A stretch of 56,052 bases of DNA, from contig CAAGGF010000075.1 of NCBI GenBank assembly GCA_900769325.1, positions 1-56,052 on the forward strand, in the 5' to 3' direction. Below the pieces are notes generated by a model that saw only the letters and a program-made list of their open reading frames with translations, had not been told where the DNA came from and ran no database searches. The stretch's first letter is position 1. Each line of letters starts with the position of its first letter. This DNA comes from Spirochaetia bacterium. GTDB lineage: Bacteria; Spirochaetota; Spirochaetia; Treponematales; Treponemataceae. The position numbers were made by a program, and so were the translations under genes. Below are positions 32,019 through 39,041 of the stretch, one piece after another.

Positions 32019-33842
32019 ATGACAGCAAATGATTTACGCTCAATGTATATTGAGTTCTTTAAGAGTAAAAATCACGCAGAAATTTCCGGACAGTCTTTAA
32101 TTCCGGAAAATGACCCATCTGTTCTGTTTACAACAGCCGGAATGCATCCGCTTGTTCCTTATCTTCTTGGCGAAAAACATCCTGCAGGAACACGACTTAC
32201 AGATTATCAAAAATGTATCCGTACAGGCGATATTGATGAAGTAGGAGATCCAAGCCACTTAACTTGTTTTGAAATGCTTGGCAACTGGTCACTTGGAGAT
32301 TATTTTAAAAAAGAATCAATTGCTTTTTCTTACGAATTTTTAACTTCTCCAAAATGGCTTGCGCTTGATCCACGAAAAATCTCCGTAACAGTTTTTGCTG
32401 GAGATGAAAACGCTCCTCGCGATGAAGAAGCTGCAACCTACTGGAAAGAAAACGGCATGCCAGAAGACAAAATTGCATATCTTCCTGCTAGCGATAACTG
32501 GTGGGCAGCAGGTCCAACAGGTCCTTGCGGTCCAGATACAGAAATTTTTTATTGGGTGGGCGAAGGTCTTCCTCCAGAAGGTTCAAATAAAGGTACTGAC
32601 AGTGCAAACTGGATGGAAATTTGGAACAATGTATTTATGCAGTACAACCGCGTAGACGAAAAAACTCTTGTTCCTCTTCCAAAACAGAATGTTGACACTG
32701 GTATGGGACTTGAACGCACAAACTGTATTTTGCAGGGAAAAACTTCGGTTTATCTTACAGAAGTATTCCAGCCAATAATCAAAACTATAGAAAGCCTTTC
32801 CGGTTATACTTACGGAACCGATGATGAAAAAGACAAATCTGTTCGCATTATTGCAGACCATAGCCGTTCTTCTGTATTCATTCTAGGGGATCAAAAAGGC
32901 GTAACTCCAGACCGTGTTGGTGCCGGATATGTTTTGCGCCGTTTGATTCGCCGTGCAGTTCGTCATGGAATGAAACTTGGCATCGACAAAGATTTTATGG
33001 CAGAAATTGCAGCAACAGTAATCGAAAACTTTAAAAATGCTTATCCTGAACTTGAAGAAAATAAAGAAAAAGTTTTCAAAGAACTTACTGCCGAAGAAGC
33101 AAAATTCCGCACTACACTAAAAAAAGGTGAGGCTGAATTCCAAAAGCTTCTTCCAAATCTCATGAAAAATCCTAAAAAAATCATTTCTGGTAAAGTTGCA
33201 TATAATCTGTACGAAACTTATGGATATCCTTTGGAACTTACACAGGAACTCGGTGCAGAAAACGGTTTTACAGTTGATGTAGAAGGCTTTAAAGAAGCTG
33301 AGCGAAAACATCAGGAAGCAAGTAAAACTGCAGAAGCTGGAGCTGCAAAAGGCGGTCTTGCTGAACAGTCAGAAATTACTACAAAATATCACACTGCAAC
33401 TCATCTTTTGCAGCAGGCACTTGTTGATGTACTTGGCGACCAAGTTGCACAAAAAGGTTCAAACATCAACAATGAACGAATGCGTTTTGACTTTACTTTC
33501 GAACGCCCTATGACAAAAGAAGAAATTCAAAAAGTAGAAGATATTGTAAATCAAAAAATTAAAGAAGATTTACCTGTAACTATGCAGGTTATGTCTTTGG
33601 AAAAGGCAAAAGAATCCGGGGCACGTGCACTTTTTACAAATAAATATGGTGAAGATGTAAAAGTTTATACTGTCGGAAAAGATGCTGAAAATGACTGGTT
33701 TTCAAAAGAAGTTTGTGGCGGTCCTCATGTTCAGCATACAGCTCAAATTGGAGAGTTTAAAATCCAGAAAGAACAGTCATCTTCTGCCGGTGTAAGGCGT
33801 ATTCGTGCAGTAATTAGCGGCGGTTTGCCGTTGGACAAATAA
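32019..33842 (+). CDS. alaS: Alanyl-tRNA synthetase, short spirochaete form
   Basis: Class II synthetase that charges tRNA-Ala. The catalytic core (for example MGLERT, and HSRSSVF near 287-293) and the editing domain are present: HTATH (His458, His462) and CGGPH (Cys566, His570) are the zinc/editing ligands. The protein stops at 607 residues, about 270 short of the usual bacterial enzyme, so the C-terminal C-Ala (DHHA1) domain that links editing and aminoacylation is absent. Short AlaRS of this size is known from other spirochaetes, so this is not a broken gene. AGGA precedes the ATG. Confidence 0.95.
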   Translation: MTANDLRSMYIEFFKSKNHAEISGQSLIPENDPSVLFTTAGMHPLVPYLLGEKHPAGTRLTDYQKCIRTGDIDEVGDPSHLTCFEMLGNWSLGDYFKKESIAFSYEFLTSPKWLALDPRKISVTVFAGDENAPRDEEAATYWKENGMPEDKIAYLPASDNWWAAGPTGPCGPDTEIFYWVGEGLPPEGSNKGTDSANWMEIWNNVFMQYNRVDEKTLVPLPKQNVDTGMGLERTNCILQGKTSVYLTEVFQPIIKTIESLSGYTYGTDDEKDKSVRIIADHSRSSVFILGDQKGVTPDRVGAGYVLRRLIRRAVRHGMKLGIDKDFMAEIAATVIENFKNAYPELEENKEKVFKELTAEEAKFRTTLKKGEAEFQKLLPNLMKNPKKIISGKVAYNLYETYGYPLELTQELGAENGFTVDVEGFKEAERKHQEASKTAEAGAAKGGLAEQSEITTKYHTATHLLQQALVDVLGDQVAQKGSNINNERMRFDFTFERPMTKEEIQKVEDIVNQKIKEDLPVTMQVMSLEKAKESGARALFTNKYGEDVKVYTVGKDAENDWFSKEVCGGPHVQHTAQIGEFKIQKEQSSSAGVRRIRAVISGGLPLDK

Positions 33843-33858
33843 AAAAAAGTTTTAAATC

Positions 33859-33928
33859 AAAACAATATTTTATAATGAATAACAAAAATATATATTTTTT
33901 TGTAACTTTCATTATTTTTTATTGTTTT
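33859..33928. repeat. 70-bp AT-rich inverted repeat between alaS and the SurA-like gene
   Basis: Arms AAAACAATA/TATTGTTTT (33859-33867, 33920-33928) and, after symmetrical TTTT internal loops, ATAATGA/TCATTAT (33872-33878, 33909-33915). The core has further pairing between ACAAAAATATA and TATATTTTTTTGT. It ends 3 bp before a TATAAT box (33932-33937), so it may act as a terminator remnant, operator or cruciform. Confidence 0.6.
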
Positions 33929-33968
33929 GTGTATAATAGACTAGCATTATTTTAAGGAAAAGGAAAAT

Positions 33969-35048
33969 ATGAAAAAATTTGCACTTGCTTTGGTGTCATT
34001 ATTGGCAGCTTCTATTGTTTTTGCTCAGTCAGATTTACAGGTTCTGGCTGTTGTAAAACTTACAAAAAATGATTCAATTACAGTAAAACAGTTGAAAAAT
34101 CGTGTTGAATCATACGAAAAAACACAGAATGGGGTAAAACTTTCCATTTCTGATCGTGAAAAAGTTCTTGAAGCGATGATTCAGGAAAAAGTTGTGCTTC
34201 AGGCAGCTACAAAAGCCGGTGTTTCAATTCCAGATAGCACAGTTGAACAGTATTTCATGCAGTCCATTTCTCAACAGGTTGGCCGTCAAATTTCAGAAGC
34301 CGAATTTGAACAGATTGTCCAGGAACAGACAAAAATGTCTTTAGATGAATACATGAAGCAGATGACAGGAATGTCTGTTGCAGATTATAAAGCGTATTTA
34401 AAAAATCAGCTCATCGTTCAGCAGTATATTATTTCGCAAAAACAAAACGAATTAAATTCAGTGGGACCTACAGATGAAGAAATTCGGGCTTTTTACGAAT
34501 TAAATAAAGCAAATTATGTTTGGTCTGATATGCTTAAAATGTATCTTGTAATTGTTCCAAAAGCAACAGATGCTGAAAAAGCCAGAGTAAAAATAAACGA
34601 TTTATATAAAAAATTTAAAGATAAAAAACTTACTACAGCACAGCTTTCAGTTGATTCAAAAAAGGAAAATTCAGGTTTTCAGTCTGGTGAAGTTCTTGTA
34701 AATAAAACATCTCAGAGTGCAGTGCAGTTAGGAATTTCATTTTCAGATCTTTTATCATTGTTTGAAAAAGAAAAAAATTATGTTTCTGAAATTGCTGAAA
34801 CTGATGCAAGTTTCCAATTTTACACGATTCTTAAAAAATACGATGCAAAAATGCTTTCTTTAAGCGATGTAGTTCAGCCTGAAACAACTGTAACTGTTTA
34901 CGATTTCATAAAATCAAATCTCGCTCAGCAGAAACAAATGGAATATCTTTCAAAAGCGGCAAGCGACATTGCAAAGGAACTCGATAAACCAGAAAATGTT
35001 GAACGCAAAAAAACTGGTGATGCGTTACAGAAATTATTAAACTGGTAA
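33969..35048 (+). CDS. SurA-like periplasmic chaperone (TP1016/Tpn39b-like)
   Basis: 359 residues with a cleavable signal peptide (about 1-19, ending VFAQ). Residues 30-160 form a SurA_N-type chaperone domain (VLEAMIQEKVVLQAATKAGVSI, then the long helix pair). The following 100 residues occupy the place of a parvulin domain but lack its usual conserved signature, so peptidyl-prolyl isomerase activity is doubtful. A helper in outer-membrane protein folding is the likely role. From memory, T. pallidum TP1016 has the same position, between alaS and nusB. AAGGAAAAGGAA precedes the ATG. Confidence 0.78.
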   Translation: MKKFALALVSLLAASIVFAQSDLQVLAVVKLTKNDSITVKQLKNRVESYEKTQNGVKLSISDREKVLEAMIQEKVVLQAATKAGVSIPDSTVEQYFMQSISQQVGRQISEAEFEQIVQEQTKMSLDEYMKQMTGMSVADYKAYLKNQLIVQQYIISQKQNELNSVGPTDEEIRAFYELNKANYVWSDMLKMYLVIVPKATDAEKARVKINDLYKKFKDKKLTTAQLSVDSKKENSGFQSGEVLVNKTSQSAVQLGISFSDLLSLFEKEKNYVSEIAETDASFQFYTILKKYDAKMLSLSDVVQPETTVTVYDFIKSNLAQQKQMEYLSKAASDIAKELDKPENVERKKTGDALQKLLNW

Positions 35049-35057
35049 GGATTTATT

Positions 35058-35492
35058 GTGTCGAAACGAAGAAACGGTAGAATTCTCGCTTTTCAGGCTA
35101 TGTATTCTTGGGAAGTCGGGGGCGTTAATATAGATGATCTTTTGTCATTCAGCTGGCTGGAAGATAAGGGGTCAGATTCAGATAAAACCGAACAGGAATG
35201 TCTTTTTGCAAAATTACTTGTAAACGGAACGGTTGAAAACATAAGTCAAATTGATGGCATTATAAAGTCAAAACTGTCAGAAAAATGGACTATAGACAGA
35301 ATTAATAAAGTTGCATTGACAGTTTTGCGTTTGAGCATTTACGAGATGATGTTCCAGAAAGAAACTGATTCTGTAATTGTAATCGATGAAGCAATTGAAA
35401 TTTCAAAAGACTTTGGTGCAGAAGATTCCTATAAGTTTATTAATGCAGTTTTAGATAATGTTCGTAAAGATTTGGAAAAACCGAATGAATAA
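35058..35492 (+). CDS. nusB: NusB, transcription antitermination factor
   Basis: All-helical RNA-binding protein that acts with NusE/S10 at boxA in rRNA operons. The 144-residue product begins MSKRRNGRILAFQAMYSWE, the typical NusB helix 1, and contains IDRINKVALTVLRLSIYEMMF and the conserved VIDEAIEISKDFG and KFINAVLDNV motifs. It starts with GTG, with TAAGG 7 nt upstream. It lies 9 nt after the SurA-like gene and overlaps the next gene by 8 nt (ATGAATAA). Confidence 0.95.
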   Translation: MSKRRNGRILAFQAMYSWEVGGVNIDDLLSFSWLEDKGSDSDKTEQECLFAKLLVNGTVENISQIDGIIKSKLSEKWTIDRINKVALTVLRLSIYEMMFQKETDSVIVIDEAIEISKDFGAEDSYKFINAVLDNVRKDLEKPNE

Positions 35493-37302
35493 AATAAAAA
35501 AACTGACAAAAAAAATATTTTATGCATTTTTCTGTGTAATCTGTTTGATGTCAGTTTTTTCTTCTTGTTCAAAATCATCGAAAAAGAAATCTTTTGTGTC
35601 TTCTTTAGATTCAATAGATGCATTGATTCAGCAGGGGTTTTATTCTGATGCTGTAAACGAACTTAGAAAACTTGAAAAAACGGCTTTTAATTCCTGGACG
35701 CAGCTTGGAATCGTAAAGCGTTATTTAAAAATTTCTGAAACTGATTATGCAGAAGATTTTCTTCTTGAATGTGTAAAAAAAAATCCCGGAAATCTTGAAA
35801 TTCGTTCAGTTCTTACAAGTATTTATCTTAATAAAAAAGATTTTGACAATGCAGTTTTTTACGGGAAAGAGTTAAAAGGTTCAAAATTCGGTTCTCTTTA
35901 TTCAGAAGCAGTTTTTTCAAAAGTTCTCAATTCAGAAAAAGACAATAATGTTCTTTTTTCCATGGATTTTTATTCAGAATATTTTGATGCATACGAAGGT
36001 TCAAAAAATCAGGCTTGGCTTGTAAATTGTGCACTTTTAAATTTAATCTCTGGGAAATACGAAAGTGCTAAAAAACTTTCCCCAGAAAATCCAGAAAATC
36101 CGTTTTTTTGGGCACTTTGCAATTTCGATGCAGAAGATTACGGAAATAGCATTTTTTATTCAGACCTTGCACTTTCTTCTGATAAGAACAGCGATTTAAA
36201 ACTTCATTCATATCTTACATCTCTTCTTTCTGACTGTTATGTATTTCTTTCTGATTATGATTTAGCTGAAACTGTCCGCGAAAATTTCATAAAAAGAATT
36301 AAAAATTCTGCTTCCCACGATTATGCTGAACTTCCTGTGATTCTTACAAACAGTGCAGTCTGGAATTTTGATAAAGGAAATTATGAATCGGCATTTGATT
36401 TAATTCTTTTTACCTTGAATAATTTTCCAGATTATTTTCCGGCACTTTCTGTTTACGCAAATTTTTCGTATAAAACTGATGTTTCAAAAACAGAAAGTTT
36501 TCAGCAGCGTGAACTTAGGGATTACGGAATGGCTTCTCTTGAAATGGAAAAATACGATAACCGGCTAAAAATTCCGTTCAGCGATGTTGTTTTTCGCGTA
36601 AATAAATCCCTTGAAAAAAATAAAACGCCACAACTTTATCTTCTTTCGTATGATTTAAAATATAAAAATCAAAAAAATTATTCTGTTAATGAAAAAATTG
36701 CTGATTTATACAAAATGCTTGAAAGAAATTCTTTTGAAAATGAAATTCCGTCTGTTCTTTTAAATTATGCAGTTCAGTTTTTAATTTCTGTGGATAAACA
36801 GGATGAGGCATGGAATCTTCTTTCTAAATCTGTATGTTCAAAATTCGGTTTTGAGGAAGATGAAAATTTCTGGAAAAATGTCATTTTAAATTCTTCGTCT
36901 ATTGAATTTTTGCAGCTTGAATTTTTTGCGTATTTTGCTTCGTTAAAGCATTTAAAGAAAGAAGCTCTTGCTCTTTATGAACATTGCGTTTACGAATGTT
37001 ATAATTCTCAGGATGATTTTTATATTTCTGCTCAGGTTTCAGATGAGTCGTGCATAAATCTTGCGGATATTTATTTTGCAAACGGTGAAGAGAAGAAAGC
37101 CTTAAATTTATACGCGAAATTGACCGGCAGAGTAAATGATTCTTATTTAAAAAGCCTTATTTATTACAGAATCAGTATGATTTATTTTTCAAAAAAAGAT
37201 TTATTTAATGCAAAACTGAATGCCGATTATGCAGTTTCCATCAATTCAAGAAATGTTGATGCAAAATTTTTGCTGACACAGATTGAAAATCAAAAGCAGT
37301 AA
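35485..37302 (+). CDS. TPR-type lipoprotein
   Basis: 605 residues from the ATG at 35485, which overlaps the nusB stop and puts a lipoprotein signal at the N terminus (VFSSC, Cys28). The rest is helical and Tyr/Leu/Asp-rich with repeated helix pairs that look like degenerate TPR units, for example DSIDALIQQGFYSDAVNELR near residue 45 and KKALNLYAKL near the C terminus. A scaffold role at the periplasmic face of a membrane is likely. A longer frame starting at 35458 exists but would bury the signal peptide. It is the last gene of the alaS-to-here run. Confidence 0.78.
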   Translation: MNKIKKLTKKIFYAFFCVICLMSVFSSCSKSSKKKSFVSSLDSIDALIQQGFYSDAVNELRKLEKTAFNSWTQLGIVKRYLKISETDYAEDFLLECVKKNPGNLEIRSVLTSIYLNKKDFDNAVFYGKELKGSKFGSLYSEAVFSKVLNSEKDNNVLFSMDFYSEYFDAYEGSKNQAWLVNCALLNLISGKYESAKKLSPENPENPFFWALCNFDAEDYGNSIFYSDLALSSDKNSDLKLHSYLTSLLSDCYVFLSDYDLAETVRENFIKRIKNSASHDYAELPVILTNSAVWNFDKGNYESAFDLILFTLNNFPDYFPALSVYANFSYKTDVSKTESFQQRELRDYGMASLEMEKYDNRLKIPFSDVVFRVNKSLEKNKTPQLYLLSYDLKYKNQKNYSVNEKIADLYKMLERNSFENEIPSVLLNYAVQFLISVDKQDEAWNLLSKSVCSKFGFEEDENFWKNVILNSSSIEFLQLEFFAYFASLKHLKKEALALYEHCVYECYNSQDDFYISAQVSDESCINLADIYFANGEEKKALNLYAKLTGRVNDSYLKSLIYYRISMIYFSKKDLFNAKLNADYAVSINSRNVDAKFLLTQIENQKQ

Positions 37303-37421
37303 AAAATTCTTAGATTGTTTTTAGAATTACTCACCAAAGTTTTTTCTAGCAAGATTATTTTAAGCTTGTTGAAGATGGGCTGGGTGAATAAATGCTGAAC
37401 ATTTTATAAATATATTAATGG

Positions 37422-37466
37422 AAAAAAAAACTCTGAAATTTCTTAAAAAAAATTCAGAGTTTTTTT
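37422..37466. terminator. Bidirectional terminator between the TPR gene and groES
   Basis: Stem AAAAAAACTCTGAA/TTCAGAGTTTTTTT (about 37424-37437 and 37453-37466), T-rich on both strands; serves both convergent genes. The rest of the 37303-37478 gap shows no gene. Confidence 0.85.
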
Positions 37467-37478
37467 GAAAATCTAATT

Positions 37479-37751
37479 TTATTCGATTATTGCGATTACA
37501 TCCTGCATTTTAAGGATTAAATATTCATCGCCGTCCATTTTGATTTGTGTTCCGGCGTATTTATCGTACATGATGTGGTCGCCTTTTTTTACTGTGATTT
37601 TTACGTCATCTGTGCCTTCACCGATTTCTACTACAGATGCTGTTTGTGTTTTTTCCTGTGCTGCATCAGGTATTATGATTCCACTTGCAGTTTTTGTTTC
37701 TGCCTTGTCGTTTTTTACGAGGATGCGGTCTGCTAAAGGTTTGATTTTCAT
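37479..37751 (-). CDS. groS: GroES, co-chaperonin
   Basis: Small ring co-chaperonin of GroEL. The product starts MKIKPLADRILVK and contains the mobile-loop region and the VVEIGEG and GDHIMYDKYAG motifs, 90 residues. The ATG at 37751 has AGGAG at a normal distance; an upstream in-frame extension would move the start past that site. It is not linked to groEL. Its leader carries a long inverted repeat close to the ribosome binding site. Confidence 0.96.
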   Translation of the reverse strand: MKIKPLADRILVKNDKAETKTASGIIIPDAAQEKTQTASVVEIGEGTDDVKITVKKGDHIMYDKYAGTQIKMDGDEYLILKMQDVIAIIE

Positions 37752-37771
37752 TTTAAATCTCCTAAAAAAAG

Positions 37772-37810
37772 TCAATGAAAATATAGATTTTAGGATTAAA
37801 TTTTCATTGA
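37772..37810 (-). promoter_or_regulatory. Leader hairpin of groES
   Basis: Perfect 11-bp inverted repeat TCAATGAAAAT/ATTTTCATTGA (37772-37782, 37800-37810) with a 17-nt loop, in the transcribed leader, 8 nt from the AGGAGA site (37758-37763). Not a CIRCE sequence. It could be a repressor site or an RNA element that affects translation. Confidence 0.6.
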
Positions 37811-37837
37811 TTTAGAATTAAAGTTTTATTATCAATA

Positions 37838-37866
37838 AATTTAAGAAAATTTGTTTCAGAAGTCAA
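37838..37866 (-). promoter_or_regulatory. groES promoter
   Basis: Minus-strand TTGACT (37866-37861), 17 nt, TAAATT (37843-37838). Predicted leader about 80 nt. Confidence 0.6.
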
Positions 37867-37911
37867 CAAAAAAAGAAAATTTTTTGAATTTTATATGAAA
37901 AGAATTAAAAT

Positions 37912-37960
37912 AGTGTGTCATATTGATACTGTTTTAATCTTGAAAATTTTGAGTGTGTCA
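37912..37960 (+). repeat. Two AGTGTGTCA direct repeats, 40 bp apart
   Basis: Identical 9-mers at 37912-37920 and 37952-37960, exactly 40 bp (about four helical turns) apart and 103-151 bp upstream of the sigma-54-type promoter. That is where enhancer-binding activators usually bind. They could equally act on groES. Confidence 0.45.
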
Positions 37961-37969
37961 AAAGTAACC

Positions 37970-38008
37970 GCTGATTTTTTTATAATTTATAAAAAATAGC
38001 TGATTTTT
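37970..38008. repeat. GCTGATTTTT direct repeats flanking a 21-bp AT palindrome
   Basis: GCTGATTTTT occurs at 37970-37979 and 37999-38008. Between them TTTTTTATAA-T-TTATAAAAAA (37976-37996) is a perfect palindrome with a 1-nt centre. In sigma-54 systems this interval often holds a DNA-bending site; that is inference. Confidence 0.45.
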
Positions 38009-38062
38009 CGGGAAACTGCTTTTTTTTGAAGAATTTTTGCTTTTTTTGATATAAAATTTTAA

Positions 38063-38079
38063 TTGGCATACTTATTGCA
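38063..38079 (+). promoter_or_regulatory. Sigma-54 (-24/-12) promoter of the sigma factor gene
   Basis: TTGGCAT-ACTTA-TTGCA: the GG (38065-38066) and GC (38077-38078) are separated by exactly 10 nt, and flanking bases match TGGCAC-N5-TTGCA in all but one position. The start would be near 38090, giving a 30-nt leader with AGGGGAA before the ATG. No convincing sigma-70 -35/-10 pair overlaps it. Confidence 0.65.
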
Positions 38080-38119
38080 TAATATAAGGTGAGAATATTT
38101 TTTTTAGCAGGGGAAAATT

Positions 38120-38956
38120 ATGGCAAAAGATGATGAAGTAATTGATTATTATTTAAATGAAATTAAAAAAATTCCGCTTTTAACTCCTTCTGAAGAACTT
38201 GAACTTGCAAAAAAAGCAAAAAACGGTGATGATGCTGCAAAAGAAAAGATTGTAAAATCAAATCTTCGGTTTGTAATTACAATTGCAAAAAAATATCAGA
38301 ATCACGGTCTTGACCTTGAAGATTTAATAAGCGAAGGTAATATCGGTCTTTTGATTGCCATAGAAAAATTTGAACCTTCTAAAGGCTATAAATTTATTTC
38401 TTACGCTGTTTGGTGGATTCGTCAGTCGATTTTACGCGCTATTTCAGACAAGGGGCGCATGATTCGAATTCCTGTGAATAAGACGATGGAAATCACAAAA
38501 ATTAAAAAAGCATTCAACTGCGTGTATAAGACTAAATCTGAGCAGAACGAATTTGAGCAGGTTGCAAAAATGCTTAATCTTTCTGATAGTTATGTAAAAG
38601 AAATGCTTCATATTTCAGGAGATATGATTTCACTGGATCAGGAACTTGATTCTTCAGATTCTTCTGCAACAATGATTGATTTTATTGAAGACAAAATTAA
38701 TCCTCGCCCGGAAGATGAATGTCTTAATAATTCTTTAAAAGATGAACTTGAAAAGGCCATGAGTTCTTTAAAACCTGTTGAAAGGCGGGTATTGAAAATG
38801 AGATACGGTCTTGACGGTGAAAAAGAGATGAGCCTTCAGGAAATCGGGGACAGGTTTAATCTTACAAAAGAACGAATCCGTCAGATTGAAAAAAAGGCAA
38901 TCGTAAGGATGCAGCATCCTGTAAGAAAAAATCGTCTTGAAGTTTATGTTGCTTAA
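38120..38956 (+). CDS. RNA polymerase sigma factor, group 2/3 sigma-70 family
   Basis: 278 residues. Region 1.2 (DEVIDYYLNEIKKIPLLT), region 2 with the -10 binding helix (FISYAVWWIRQSILRAI), region 3 and region 4 with a helix-turn-helix (LQEIGDRFNLTKERIRQIE) are all present. It lacks the long region 1.1 and non-conserved region of housekeeping RpoD, so it is an RpoS-like or alternative factor. From memory it corresponds to TP1012 (sigma-43) of T. pallidum, also next to groES. AGGGGAA precedes the ATG. The sigma-54-type promoter upstream suggests control by RpoN. Confidence 0.9.
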   Translation: MAKDDEVIDYYLNEIKKIPLLTPSEELELAKKAKNGDDAAKEKIVKSNLRFVITIAKKYQNHGLDLEDLISEGNIGLLIAIEKFEPSKGYKFISYAVWWIRQSILRAISDKGRMIRIPVNKTMEITKIKKAFNCVYKTKSEQNEFEQVAKMLNLSDSYVKEMLHISGDMISLDQELDSSDSSATMIDFIEDKINPRPEDECLNNSLKDELEKAMSSLKPVERRVLKMRYGLDGEKEMSLQEIGDRFNLTKERIRQIEKKAIVRMQHPVRKNRLEVYVA

Positions 38957-39009
38957 AATTATGCTAAGGGTTATTAAATCCGACTGCAATACATTTTAAG
39001 AATCTTTAT

Positions 39010-39041
39010 ACCCTGCTTTTTTAGGCGGGGTTATTTATTTT
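39010..39041. terminator. Terminator between the sigma gene and recG
   Basis: Stem ACCCTGC/GCGGGGT (39010-39016, 39025-39031, one G-T pair) followed on the plus strand by a T-rich tail. It can also form on the minus strand for recG. Confidence 0.75.

Larger units (their letters stand above)
37752..38119. other. 368-nt divergent regulatory region between groES and the sigma gene
   Basis: No gene. From left to right: groES leader with an inverted repeat, groES promoter, paired 9-bp and 10-bp direct repeats, a 21-bp AT palindrome and a sigma-54-type promoter for the sigma factor gene. These are listed separately. Confidence 0.7.

Noticed and set aside
32019..33842. alaS as a truncated pseudogene
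   Set aside because: Core and editing motifs are intact and the short form is characteristic of spirochaetes, so it is treated as a normal gene.
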